From contig DIDT01000038.1 in the NCBI GenBank assembly GCA_002418285.1, positions 28,727 to 77,330 on the forward strand: 48,604 bases of DNA, in the 5' to 3' direction. Origin of the DNA: Phycisphaerales bacterium UBA5793 (GTDB taxonomy: Bacteria; Planctomycetota; Phycisphaerae; Phycisphaerales; UBA5793). The position numbers and the translations under genes are program-made. Position 1 is the first letter of the stretch, and every line of letters starts with the position of its first letter. Below the pieces are notes generated by a model. The model had not been told where the DNA came from, ran no database searches, and worked only from the letters and a program-made list of their open reading frames with translations. Positions 32,670 to 40,872 of this stretch are shown piece by piece.

Positions 32670-33869
32670 ATGAAAGTTCATGAGTACCAGGCTCGCCAGC
32701 TCCTCGCCGACGCCGGCATTCCCGTTCCCGCAGGCGTCGTCTGTACCGACTCGACTCGCGCTGCGGAGATCTACAAGCAGGTCTGCCGCGACGCCGGCAC
32801 TCAACTCGCCGTCGTCAAGGCCCAGGTGCACGCAGGCGGACGCGGCAAGGCGGGCTTTGTCAAACTTGTCCGCTCGCCGCAGGAAGCCGAGGACGCCGCC
32901 AAGTACATGCTCAGCCACCGCATGGTGAGCCCGCAGACCGGCGCCGACGGCCTGGAAGTGAAGAAACTGCTTATCGCCGCTGGCGTCGACATCGCCCGCG
33001 AGTTCTACCTCGCCATCACCACCGACCGGTCGCGCAACACCAACACGCTGATCGCCTCAGCCGAGGGTGGCGTCGAGATCGAGAAGATCGCTGCTGAGCG
33101 TCCGCAGGCCATCATTAAGATGCCGATGCATCCGCTCGTCGGCCTTCAGCCACACCAGGCTCGCGAGGTTGCGTTCCGACTTGGCTTCACCGGCAGTCAG
33201 GTCGGTCAAGCCGCCAAGATCATGCTTAACCTCGCCAAACTGTTCCTCAGCAAGGATTGCTCGCTGGCGGAGATCAACCCGCTGATTGTCACGCCGCCCA
33301 CCGAGTCGCAGCCCGATGGCATGGTCATGGCGATCGACGCCAAGTTCAACTTCGACGACAACGCCCTCTTCCGTCATCCCGATATTAACGAACTCTTCGA
33401 CCCGACAGAAGAAGATCCGGCCGAGTTGAAGGCCGCCAAGTTCGGCTTGTCATTCATCAGCCTGGACGGCAACATCGGCTGCCTCGTCAACGGGGCCGGA
33501 CTGGCCATGTCCACTATGGACATCATCAAGCTGCACGGCGGCGAACCCGCCAACTTCCTCGACGTTGGCGGCAGCGCCACCGAAGAAGCTGTCACCGAGG
33601 CCTTCCGCATTATCCTTTCAGATAACAAGGTCAAGGGAGTGCTTGTCAATATCTTCGGCGGGATTATGCAGTGCGACCGCATCGCTCGCGCCATCGTCAG
33701 CGCCGCCAAGGAAGTGGGTTTCACCGTTCCGCTGGTCGTTCGACTCGAAGGCAGTAATGTCATCGAAGCGCGTCAGATTCTCGACACAGCGCGCAGCGAG
33801 ATTACCACCATGCGCACGGCAGAGGACCTGACCGACGCAGCCAAACAGGTGTGTGCGGCGGTGGCGTGA
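32670..33869 (+). CDS. sucC: Succinate-CoA ligase (ADP-forming) subunit beta
   Basis: A 399-aa ATP-grasp subunit. KVHEYQARQLLADAGIPVP is the typical N-terminus; KAQVHAGGRGKAGFVKL is the nucleotide-binding loop; the C-terminal CoA-ligase domain has the NGAGLAMSTMDIIKLHGG region and IFGGIMQCDRIA. It interconverts succinyl-CoA and succinate in the TCA cycle with SucD. SucD, which normally follows directly, is absent: the next gene is a minus-strand prepilin ten bases away. The length matches sucC. Confidence 0.96.
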   Translation: MKVHEYQARQLLADAGIPVPAGVVCTDSTRAAEIYKQVCRDAGTQLAVVKAQVHAGGRGKAGFVKLVRSPQEAEDAAKYMLSHRMVSPQTGADGLEVKKLLIAAGVDIAREFYLAITTDRSRNTNTLIASAEGGVEIEKIAAERPQAIIKMPMHPLVGLQPHQAREVAFRLGFTGSQVGQAAKIMLNLAKLFLSKDCSLAEINPLIVTPPTESQPDGMVMAIDAKFNFDDNALFRHPDINELFDPTEEDPAELKAAKFGLSFISLDGNIGCLVNGAGLAMSTMDIIKLHGGEPANFLDVGGSATEEAVTEAFRIILSDNKVKGVLVNIFGGIMQCDRIARAIVSAAKEVGFTVPLVVRLEGSNVIEARQILDTARSEITTMRTAEDLTDAAKQVCAAVA

Positions 33870-33878
33870 TTCGCGCAG

Positions 33879-34694
33879 TCAGCGAGGGTTATTGACCCAG
33901 CCGAACGGTGTCGTCCAGTTGCCCATGTTGTACTTGCGGCCCTTGACGGCGAAGAGAAAATCCCACGCATCAAGGTCGCCTGGCTCGCGCCAGTCCCATC
34001 GGCCGCCCTCCGCGGGGCGAATTCCAGCCACTGAAGCGTCGATGAAGCCTAGGTTCCCGACGCCCGTGTGACGATCGGTGATCTGGTCTTCATTCGCCCA
34101 GGCACCGTCATCGATGTCCTGGTTCCACCAGTACTCGTCTTCCTCAACGAGTGTTGGCGCTCCGATTTGATTTAGTGGTGAATTGGCGCCCAGCTCAGGG
34201 CTCTCTCGATAGAAGAATGGCCACTGAAGTTCTAGCTTGGCTCCACCCATGTTGTGCGGCATTGTGTAACTGAATAGCTGGTTGGCCTGGCGCTTTTCGG
34301 TAGGACATTCATAGATGAGTTCAACTCCCTGCACGTACTTCCACAGCAGGCCGTTGTACGGCGCACCGTTGAACGGAAAGACATAGCCCTGTCGAGCATT
34401 GTTGTTCTTGCCGGACCAATCCAAGCCTCGTGGATGGGTAGCCGTGCCAGGCAGTATGTTCTTTGGATCGTCTTCGGCGTAGAAATGCTGCGCCAGCAGG
34501 ATCTGCCGCATGTTGCTCTTGCACTTGACGTTTCTGGCCGCCTCGCGCCCAGCCGACAACGCCGGCAGCAGCAGTGAGATAAGAAGCGCGATGATCGAGA
34601 TGACCACCAGCAGTTCAATTAGAGTAAAGCCACGTCCCTTGAACGCGCGCTGGGATCGACGCTGCGCGTTCTGTGCCGGAGAGTCATGCTCCAT
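33879..34694 (-). CDS. Type II secretion/type IV pilin-like prepilin (planctomycete type)
   Basis: A 271-aa protein with a class III signal: basic leader ending KGRG, then FTLIELLVVISIIALLISLL, the cleavage site lying between G and F. Next is the LLPALSAGREAARNVKCKSNMRQILLA segment typical of the planctomycete prepilin-like families. The C-terminal domain is Trp-rich and ends with a short WDFLFAVKG block. Such proteins are abundant in this phylum and may be pseudopilins of export machines. GAGGAC precedes the start. It is followed upstream in the same direction by the tyrosine-rich gene. Confidence 0.88.
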   Translation of the reverse strand: MEHDSPAQNAQRRSQRAFKGRGFTLIELLVVISIIALLISLLLPALSAGREAARNVKCKSNMRQILLAQHFYAEDDPKNILPGTATHPRGLDWSGKNNNARQGYVFPFNGAPYNGLLWKYVQGVELIYECPTEKRQANQLFSYTMPHNMGGAKLELQWPFFYRESPELGANSPLNQIGAPTLVEEDEYWWNQDIDDGAWANEDQITDRHTGVGNLGFIDASVAGIRPAEGGRWDWREPGDLDAWDFLFAVKGRKYNMGNWTTPFGWVNNPR

Positions 34695-34712
34695 GAATCT
34701 GTCCTCGTCGAA

Positions 34713-35339
34713 TCAGAACCGAAGGTGAACGGACAAGCCACACGTTGAATTGAACCGAACGTACGAACCGCCGCGATAGTGCGAGCCGCCGTAGTAGCGC
34801 GAACCACACGAAGACCGGCCGCGGTGGTAGTTGAAGGCGTAGTTCGAGAAAGACGGCCGCCAGTAGTAGTAGAACCCGGGGTAGTACTGGTACGAGTACC
34901 AGTTCGAGTAGTAGCCGTATCGACCGCCGTACCAGTTGCCGTAGTAGACGTTGTCGTAGTACGAGTAGTTGAGGTATCGCTTGTTCGCGTAGGGGTCGAG
35001 ACGGAACTCGTTCGAGCCGCCTGAAGCACGACCGGCCATCACCTCCACCTGGCCATAGTTGGGCTGCAAGTACGCACTGCGCTGCACCGGCGGAATCGTT
35101 CCACCGTTGTCCAAGACGCTCGCCTTCGAGATAAGCCGCGCGTGGTTGGGGGCTGAATACACTTGCGCGTAGGTGCGTTGCACCGGGCGGGCCTGGATGG
35201 TGATTCCGTGGTCTCGTCCGTCAACCACAATCTGGCCGCGGGCGGTCGAAGCGCCGACGGCGGCCAGCACACAGGCGATTGCGAGAGACCGACCCGTCAC
35301 ATTCAAAAAAGGACGACACATGCTCTTGATCGTTGACAT
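34713..35339 (-). CDS. Tyrosine-rich secreted protein
   Basis: A 208-aa protein; the start at 35339 has GGAG seven bases upstream. A signal peptide (NVTGRSLAIACVLAAVGAST) ends near ARG-Q. Residues about 50-130 are an ordinary soluble segment. From about 130 to 195 it is an extreme Tyr/Gly/Asn/Ser repeat (YYGNWYGGRYGYY, YSYQYYPGFYYYW). I do not recognise a family. Similar aromatic-rich tails occur in adhesive or amyloid-like surface proteins; this is inference from composition alone. Confidence 0.7.
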   Translation of the reverse strand: MSTIKSMCRPFLNVTGRSLAIACVLAAVGASTARGQIVVDGRDHGITIQARPVQRTYAQVYSAPNHARLISKASVLDNGGTIPPVQRSAYLQPNYGQVEVMAGRASGGSNEFRLDPYANKRYLNYSYYDNVYYGNWYGGRYGYYSNWYSYQYYPGFYYYWRPSFSNYAFNYHRGRSSCGSRYYGGSHYRGGSYVRFNSTCGLSVHLRF

Positions 35340-35476
35340 AGCCTTGCTCCATCGATCCTCGACCGGCGCGGCATTGGCAGCCGGTCGGTGTATGTGCCGT
35401 ACACCTCCATAGCATACCCGATTCTTGCGTGGTTTGCACGGCACTTTTCCGGTTTTTTCCTACAACGCGGGTTTCA

Positions 35477-36478
35477 ATGCAACTTTATCCTCTTTCCTTT
35501 CGACCCGTCCTCGTCCCCAAGCCGTGGGGGGGTCGAAAGATAGCCAATCTCGGCCGCGATCTGTCCGGCTTCGACACCCCCATCGGGGAATCCTGGGAAC
35601 TCGTCGATCTTCCCGGCAGGTCCAGCGTCGTGGCCCATGGCCCCCTTGCGGGGCAATCCCTGCATGAGATTCTCACCTCCGATCGCGCCGCCGTCATGGG
35701 TGATGTGAGATTGACAGCCGAGGGCGGCTTTCCTCTGCTCATCAAGTATCTGGATGCGCGCGAGAACCTCTCTATTCAGGTTCATCCGGACGTGGCACAC
35801 GCCGCCGCAAACCCCGGTGTCCGCAGTAAGACCGAAGCTCTGTACGTGCTCGAGGCGGAACCGAACGCCGTGGTCTATCGAGGCATCAAGCCCGGCGTTT
35901 CCCCTCGGCAGTTTCGCCACGACATCGACAGTGGGGCGGTGGTGCAGGACATGATCCAGGTGCCCGCCAAGGCCGGCCAATGCCTGTTTCTGCCGGGAGG
36001 AACGTGCCATGCCTACGGGGCAGGGATCTGCGGCGTCGAGATCCAGACGCCCGGCGATACGACTTATCGACTCTATGACTGGGGCCGAACCGACCGCGAC
36101 CTCCACATCGACGACGCCATGGCCTGCATTGATTTCGAGGCCCGCACGTTCCCCGCCGCCGAGCGCCGCACCCACGTGGCAGGGGTCTTCACCACCATGA
36201 GCAAGGTCTGCACCTGCGACTCGTTTACCGTCGAAAAGGTCCGGATGGTCGAGGAATACGGCCAAGAGATTCCCTACGACCGCCCGGCGGTCTGGGTGGT
36301 GCTTGAAGGTTCGGGTGTCGTCACGGGCAGTCCGGCGGGTGTGGACGTGGCATTCAAGCGTGGCGACGTGCTGCTGCTTCCTGCGTGCCTGCACGACGCT
36401 GCGGTCAGGATCCACACCAATACCGTCTGGTTGGACGTCCAGTTCCCCCGCGTAGGGACCGATATCCTCCTGGCGTAG
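35477..36478 (+). CDS. manA: Mannose-6-phosphate isomerase, class I
   Basis: A 333-aa cupin isomerase interconverting fructose-6-P and mannose-6-P. The start is MQLYPLSFRPVLVPKPWGG, the family's usual opening. Zinc ligands by pattern: Q101 and H103 in IQVHPD, E120 in SKTEALY and H178 in GTCHAYG. The size fits the short Bacillus-type ManA (about 315). The C-terminal cupin has VLEGSGVVTGSPAG. No other sugar gene is next to it. Confidence 0.92.
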   Translation: MQLYPLSFRPVLVPKPWGGRKIANLGRDLSGFDTPIGESWELVDLPGRSSVVAHGPLAGQSLHEILTSDRAAVMGDVRLTAEGGFPLLIKYLDARENLSIQVHPDVAHAAANPGVRSKTEALYVLEAEPNAVVYRGIKPGVSPRQFRHDIDSGAVVQDMIQVPAKAGQCLFLPGGTCHAYGAGICGVEIQTPGDTTYRLYDWGRTDRDLHIDDAMACIDFEARTFPAAERRTHVAGVFTTMSKVCTCDSFTVEKVRMVEEYGQEIPYDRPAVWVVLEGSGVVTGSPAGVDVAFKRGDVLLLPACLHDAAVRIHTNTVWLDVQFPRVGTDILLA

Positions 36479-36537
36479 CTATTTGTCTCCGCAATCGAAT
36501 GGAATACAGCCGCCTCTGGGGCGTCTGAACTATTGAC

Positions 36538-37098
36538 ATGCCGCTAGCCCTGACCGAACACGACTTGGGAAGGCTGATGAGGGATCTGGGGCCTCGGCTC
36601 CTGGCCCTTTCGCGAGGGATCTGCCGCGACACATCGGTCGCCGAGGACGTGGTGCAGGAGGCGTTTGTCAAGCTCTGGAACAAGCCGCCGGATGGTCCCG
36701 AGCAGGTGGTTCCGAGCTGGCTCAAGCGGGTGGTGGTGAACCTGTCCATCAACCACCTGCGCCGCCGCAAGAACACAGAGATGCTGCCCGAGTACAGCGA
36801 TGATCGCAACCTCAGGCACGATCGGCGTCCCGAGCAGGCCGTGGATCTTTCCGACAACATGGCACGTCTCGAACGAGCCATGAGCCGCCTGCCGGATGAC
36901 AAGCGGGCCATCTTGGTGATGAAGGTGTTTGACGAGATGAGTTATGACGAGATCGCCGCGGCGCTCGAAGTGCCGATCGGCACCGTGATGAGCCGGCTGA
37001 ATCGCGCGCGGGCGTCGCTGCGCGATGAGATGGAGGCTGATTTGAAGCACGCCGAGGCGGATCCATTAGTCTTTCCGCTTCGGCGCAAGCAGGGGTGA
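36538..37098 (+). CDS. ECF-type RNA polymerase sigma factor (module 1)
   Basis: A 186-aa sigma-70 family protein. Region 2: SVAEDVVQEAFVKLWNK with the usual DVVQE core. Region 4: LPDDKRAILVMKVFDEMSYDEIAAALEVPIGTVMSRLNRARA, the helix-turn-helix that reads the -35. Regions 1.1 and 3 are lacking, as in ECF factors. The anti-sigma gene follows at once, so activity is likely controlled by it. The regulon cannot be read from the sequence. Confidence 0.94.
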   Translation: MPLALTEHDLGRLMRDLGPRLLALSRGICRDTSVAEDVVQEAFVKLWNKPPDGPEQVVPSWLKRVVVNLSINHLRRRKNTEMLPEYSDDRNLRHDRRPEQAVDLSDNMARLERAMSRLPDDKRAILVMKVFDEMSYDEIAAALEVPIGTVMSRLNRARASLRDEMEADLKHAEADPLVFPLRRKQG

Positions 37099-37115
37099 TG
37101 ACTGAGGTAACAACC

Positions 37116-38261
37116 ATGCAACGCTACGAATGTCAGGATGTGCAGGCCGTGCTCTCGGGGCTCCTCGATGGCGAACTTGATGCGGTAACGTCGCATCTCG
37201 CCGAGGCGCACCTGTCGCAGTGCGCTCCGTGCCGCGCGGTGTTGCAGCAGGCTGAGGAAACCGACGAACTGCTCCGCGCCACCATCGGAACTTACGAAGT
37301 CTGGCCCGCGGATCTGGAGAAACGAATTCGCGCGGAAGTCTTCGGCGAACCTGAAACCGGACAATCAACGCAACGTCGCCGACGGCTGCTCTTTGCCGCG
37401 TGGAGCGGATGGTCGATCGCCGCAATCGTGATGCTTGGGTTCGGTCTTTCGTTCTCGCAGGGGTGGTTCAGTACACGAACCAACGTCAGTGATCCGATCG
37501 CCCGCAGAGAAGGGACCTTGCCCGATCAACCGACCATCAAGAGGACATGGCGTCCGCCGGTGGGCAGCGAACTCGTCAGCCGTTCGATCTTCGATAAAGA
37601 TCTCGGCCTTGGTCAGCCGCACACCGAGCCGACCGCGGTGGCGGTTCGCGACGAGGCGAATCCTGAGGCGCCGACCGATTCACTGGCGATGGCAACCGAA
37701 CCCACGATTGAACCGAGTCCCCAGGCGATTGAGGCTTTCCAGCCGTCTCGCTCCTCGTTTACCGACCGAGCTACAGCGGGAGTGGAGTCGGAGATACAGG
37801 CCGCCAAGTGGCTCCAGTTCATCGCCGCCAACCTGCCGGCGAAATCGCCCCAGACTCCCGTAGCAACCCCCGTGGCCAGTTCGAGCCGACCGGAGTTGGA
37901 GCCGGCGCCGACCGTGACGGTTGCAGCGAATACTGAACCAGTGGATCTGAGCACCGGAGAAGTGCTCCATCAGGCATCCATCCTGTTGACCGTTCTTGAG
38001 CAGGCGGGCGAAGGTTCATTCAGCGATGTCCGCATGGTCCAGCAGGCCCTTTCGAGCGATGACGTGCTCGAGCGACTGGCCGTGGCACGCGACGATTTGC
38101 AATCCCCCGATTCCGTTGACCTCGTCAACCGGGCGTGGTCGATGTTGGAGTGGACCAACGGCAGTGTCGATCAGGAAGAACTGGAGCGCGTCAAGCGATC
38201 CATTGCCATGCAGGACCTGCCGAGGCGTCTGGAGCGGCTCAGTGACCAGTACTGGAACTAG
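37116..38261 (+). CDS. Zinc-finger anti-sigma factor (ZAS type), membrane protein
   Basis: A 381-aa protein. Start at 37116 with GAGG eight bases upstream; 37098, overlapping the sigma stop, is an alternative. Residues about 1-50 form the anti-sigma zinc domain: AVLSGLLDGEL, then AHLSQCAPCR, the H-x3-C-x2-C motif. A membrane segment spans about 90-115 (WSGWSIAAIVMLGFGLSF). The large periplasmic part is rich in Thr, Pro and Glu and ends in an amphipathic helix region. It probably holds the sigma factor at the membrane until a signal acts. Its end overlaps the next lipoprotein gene. Confidence 0.86.
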   Translation: MQRYECQDVQAVLSGLLDGELDAVTSHLAEAHLSQCAPCRAVLQQAEETDELLRATIGTYEVWPADLEKRIRAEVFGEPETGQSTQRRRRLLFAAWSGWSIAAIVMLGFGLSFSQGWFSTRTNVSDPIARREGTLPDQPTIKRTWRPPVGSELVSRSIFDKDLGLGQPHTEPTAVAVRDEANPEAPTDSLAMATEPTIEPSPQAIEAFQPSRSSFTDRATAGVESEIQAAKWLQFIAANLPAKSPQTPVATPVASSSRPELEPAPTVTVAANTEPVDLSTGEVLHQASILLTVLEQAGEGSFSDVRMVQQALSSDDVLERLAVARDDLQSPDSVDLVNRAWSMLEWTNGSVDQEELERVKRSIAMQDLPRRLERLSDQYWN

Positions 38262-38793
38262 GTATGGGGAGGGCTCGAAATCGCCCCGTGCGTCGGCGGC
38301 AATCCGCTGTACGGCGCTCTGTTGCATTTCCCTGGGGCCGCTGCTATCCGCTGGATGCAGTTCTCCCGCCATGGACAACTACCGCGCTGCACCGGTCGCG
38401 GGCCTGGTCGGAGAGAACTTGCCGTCCGCACAGTCCAATCTCGTTCCATCCGGATCCGGTTCACGTGTCATTCGCATCGAACCCGAACCCGAGCGTGATG
38501 CGCAGGTCGACGGGCTGGTCAAGGCGGCTCTGGATGATCTCCGTTCGGGTCAGATCCAGGAAGCGCTCGATCTGCTTACCCAGGCGCAAAGCGTTGAAGG
38601 CTGGATGCGAAGCGAACACGCCCCGGCAGTCCTCTTCTGGACCGGGCATGCCTACGACCAGTTGGGCGAACGGAATGCCGCCATGGCGGCGTTTCGCCGC
38701 ATCGCCATACAGTACCCGCGATCAGCCTTTGCCGATCGGGCATCGCGTCGACTCCGCGAACTTCGCAGTCGCGGCCCGCAGACCGGATCGTGA
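38242..38793 (+). CDS. TPR lipoprotein (BamD-like size and form)
   Basis: A 183-aa protein read from GTG at 38242, overlapping the anti-sigma stop by 20 bases with GGAG seven bases upstream. This start is chosen because the frame gives a signal (TALCCISLGPLLSAGC) ending in a perfect lipobox, LSAGC, and no ATG is in frame before it. After the Cys, a Pro-rich stretch leads to two TPR-like hairpins (SGQIQEALDLLTQAQ, LGERNAAMAAFRRIAIQYP). The YfiO/BamD type of repeat is similar. Coupled to the sigma/anti-sigma pair, it may be part of the same response. Confidence 0.75.
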   Translation: MTSTGTRYGEGSKSPRASAAIRCTALCCISLGPLLSAGCSSPAMDNYRAAPVAGLVGENLPSAQSNLVPSGSGSRVIRIEPEPERDAQVDGLVKAALDDLRSGQIQEALDLLTQAQSVEGWMRSEHAPAVLFWTGHAYDQLGERNAAMAAFRRIAIQYPRSAFADRASRRLRELRSRGPQTGS

Positions 38794-38870
38794 GCTGGCC
38801 GTTCGGTTGCGGAATTGTTCGTCGTTGCGATTGCGGCGAGCGATGAACTTCGCTCCTATATTTGTGGGCA

Positions 38871-39137
38871 ATGGCGAAGAAACTCCCCAAGACTCTGGCG
38901 ATTCTCGATGAAGACCTCTGCACCGGCTGCGAGGCGTGCGTCTCTGTCTGCCCGGTGGACTGCATCGACACGCTGCCCGGTCCGCAGTTCCAGTCCGTGA
39001 TGCAGGCTTGCCACATCGATCTGCCCCGATGCATCGGCTGCACACTCTGTGCACAGGTCTGTCCGTGGGATGTGATCACGATGGTTCCAACCGATCAGGT
39101 CGTTCAGGTCGAGAAGTACGCCACCCAGTTGTCGTAA
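38871..39137 (+). CDS. Small two-[4Fe-4S] ferredoxin, RnfB/NapF-like
   Basis: An 88-aa protein with two four-cysteine clusters: DEDLCTGCEACVSVCPVDC and RCIGCTLCAQVCPWDV, each giving the CxxCxxCxxxCP pattern. It carries electrons at low potential. Typical dicluster ferredoxins of this length resemble the RnfB ferredoxin domain. No obvious redox partner lies next to it. The Shine-Dalgarno is weak (GTGGGC). Confidence 0.9.
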   Translation: MAKKLPKTLAILDEDLCTGCEACVSVCPVDCIDTLPGPQFQSVMQACHIDLPRCIGCTLCAQVCPWDVITMVPTDQVVQVEKYATQLS

Positions 39138-39285
39138 CTCGGGAGTCTTGATATTGTCTGCGAATTCGAATCGCGCGAAATCTTGGTCCTAGAAAGTGCG
39201 ACGGGAGATTCCGTACAACTGGGCGAGTGGAATCGCGCAAATCGGCTGAATGATTTGCGATGGCCGTGCCGATAGGTAATGCATT

Positions 39286-40002
39286 GTGAAGCCTGATACC
39301 ACACGTCGGACGTTCCTCCTCGCGGGACTTGGGTTCCTTGCGGGGTGCGCAACCACCGGCAGCCGAACCCGTCTGCCCGATGTGCCGTGGTCTTCCAGCC
39401 GTTCGCCGGGCTCGGGTCAACCGCCCAGAACAGATTTTCCGACCTACGAGCCATCCACGCCTCCGACTACGGCGACCGTACGGTCGACGCAAACCTTTGG
39501 TGGAGCAATCCCCCGCAGCAGTTGGGCAACCGGCGCGCCGATCCCCACGCGCATGGACCCGCTCACCGGGGTGTACCGAATCACGCTGCATCACGACGGC
39601 ATGACGCCGTTCACTTCGACAAGTCAAGGTGACGCCGCAGCCCGCATCGACACCATTCGACGCGCTCACCAATCCAAGGGCTGGGGTGATGTGGGATACC
39701 ACTTCGTCGTCGATCCGGCCGGCCGCGTCTGGGAAGGCCGGCTGCTGCAGTTCCAAGGGGCGCACGTCAAGGACCAGAATCCTGGCAATATCGGGATCGT
39801 CTGCCTTGGGAATTTTGAGCTTCAGACCCCCTCGCCCGCACAAATCAGTGCAATGCGCGACTTTGTCTGCCGCGTGCAGGGCGCGTATCGGATTCCCAAC
39901 TCGCGCGTGCAGACGCACCGTGAGCTTGCCGCCACTCTTTGCCCGGGTGCCGCCATGCAGGTCCGCGTCAATCAATTGCGGCAGGGCGGCGCGTTTTCCT
40001 GA
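39286..40002 (+). CDS. Tat-exported PGRP/amidase_2 N-acetylmuramoyl-L-alanine amidase lipoprotein
   Basis: A 238-aa protein from a GTG start. The N-terminus TTRRTFLLAGLGFLAGC combines a twin-arginine motif with a lipobox Cys, so it should be exported folded and then lipid-anchored. A Ser/Thr/Pro linker to about 75 leads into the amidase_2/PGRP domain: ITLHHDGM (zinc His), WGDVGYHFVVDPAGRVWEGR, NPGNIGIVCLGNF, THRELAATLCPG (zinc His and Cys). It cleaves the peptide from muramic acid. TatC is encoded at 44420. Confidence 0.9.
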   Translation: MKPDTTRRTFLLAGLGFLAGCATTGSRTRLPDVPWSSSRSPGSGQPPRTDFPTYEPSTPPTTATVRSTQTFGGAIPRSSWATGAPIPTRMDPLTGVYRITLHHDGMTPFTSTSQGDAAARIDTIRRAHQSKGWGDVGYHFVVDPAGRVWEGRLLQFQGAHVKDQNPGNIGIVCLGNFELQTPSPAQISAMRDFVCRVQGAYRIPNSRVQTHRELAATLCPGAAMQVRVNQLRQGGAFS

Positions 40003-40026
40003 GCGACGTCCGGATCGCCGAACGTT

Positions 40027-40737
40027 TCAATTCCAACTGCAACCCTTCGGCCAGTCTGTCGACTGGCATTCGACAGACGACAGCAGTCGTTCCAGGCCGC
40101 GCAGTTCGGCTTCGGTGTAATCGGCTCGCTCGATCGTGTCCGGTTCGGCGAGCAGCCGGTAGCGCCGTTCGGCGTCTTCGGCGGTTGTCATCAAAAGATG
40201 CCCAACAATCTCGATGAGCACATGCGACGGAATGTCATCACGCTCGAACCACTTCAATACATCGGCACCGAGTCGCATGCGCGAAAGCGGATCGCCTTGG
40301 AGTAACTCACACACCCGGCGTCGCCACCCCACGAGTTCCGCCTCGTGGTCTTCGGGATTGGCGTCGAGTGGGGCGAGCCGAGCGATGCGATACGGCCTGG
40401 TCTCATCGGGCATCTCTTCCTCCACGACCGTGGCGCGGCAGATGCCCTGGAGCATGATGTTGTACCGACCCATTGGCAGCCGCTCATAACGTTCGATCTG
40501 GCCGAGGCAAACGACGGGGCGAATGGGTGGATTGCCGTGGTATTCCTGCTGCCATCGCTTCCCGTCGAACGTCGCCATCGCGATCTGGCTGGAGCCATCG
40601 AGCGCTTCGCTCACCATTTGGACGTATCGCGGCTCAAAGATATGCAGAGGAATCGTCGCATGCGGAAGCAGGCAGATCCCCGCTAGCGGGAAGAGCGGAA
40701 ACTTTCGGCTGAAGTTGATCTGGATCATCTCCGGCAT
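40027..40737 (-). CDS. Lon N-terminal substrate-binding domain protein
   Basis: A 236-aa protein. FPLFPLAGICLLPHATIPLHIFEPRYVQMV is the start of the Lon N-terminal (PUA-like) domain; GQIERYERLPMGRYNIMLQG and a following RVxR-like segment complete it. The protease and ATPase parts of Lon are absent, so it is the stand-alone LON family, found in bacteria with unknown role. Start at 40737; 40728 is possible. The nearest downstream neighbour is the amidase on the other strand. Confidence 0.88.
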   Translation of the reverse strand: MPEMIQINFSRKFPLFPLAGICLLPHATIPLHIFEPRYVQMVSEALDGSSQIAMATFDGKRWQQEYHGNPPIRPVVCLGQIERYERLPMGRYNIMLQGICRATVVEEEMPDETRPYRIARLAPLDANPEDHEAELVGWRRRVCELLQGDPLSRMRLGADVLKWFERDDIPSHVLIEIVGHLLMTTAEDAERRYRLLAEPDTIERADYTEAELRGLERLLSSVECQSTDWPKGCSWN

Positions 40738-40797
40738 CGCCCGATTGTACGCACCACGGCGAGCGGTTCGTGCCCAATCTGGTTGGCTGAAATGCCA

Positions 40798-40831
40798 CAG
40801 CACCCGCGAGAGGTGTCTCTCGCGGGTGCTG
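40798..40831 (-). terminator. 15-bp perfect hairpin after the PDZ operon
   Basis: CAGCACCCGCGAGAG at 40798-40812 pairs perfectly with CTCTCGCGGGTGCTG at 40817-40831 across GTGT. It lies 41 bases past the stop of the second PDZ gene on the minus strand. No T-run is present, so it may stabilise or pause rather than terminate. Confidence 0.6.
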
Positions 40832-40872
40832 CGGGCGGGCGAAGGAAAGAGAGTCTGTTCTGAGATTGAAGC

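Noticed and set aside
38264..38911. Frame starting at the ATG at 38264
   Set aside because: Its product is Arg/Ser-rich and shadow-like; the overlapping frame has the lipobox and TPR pattern.
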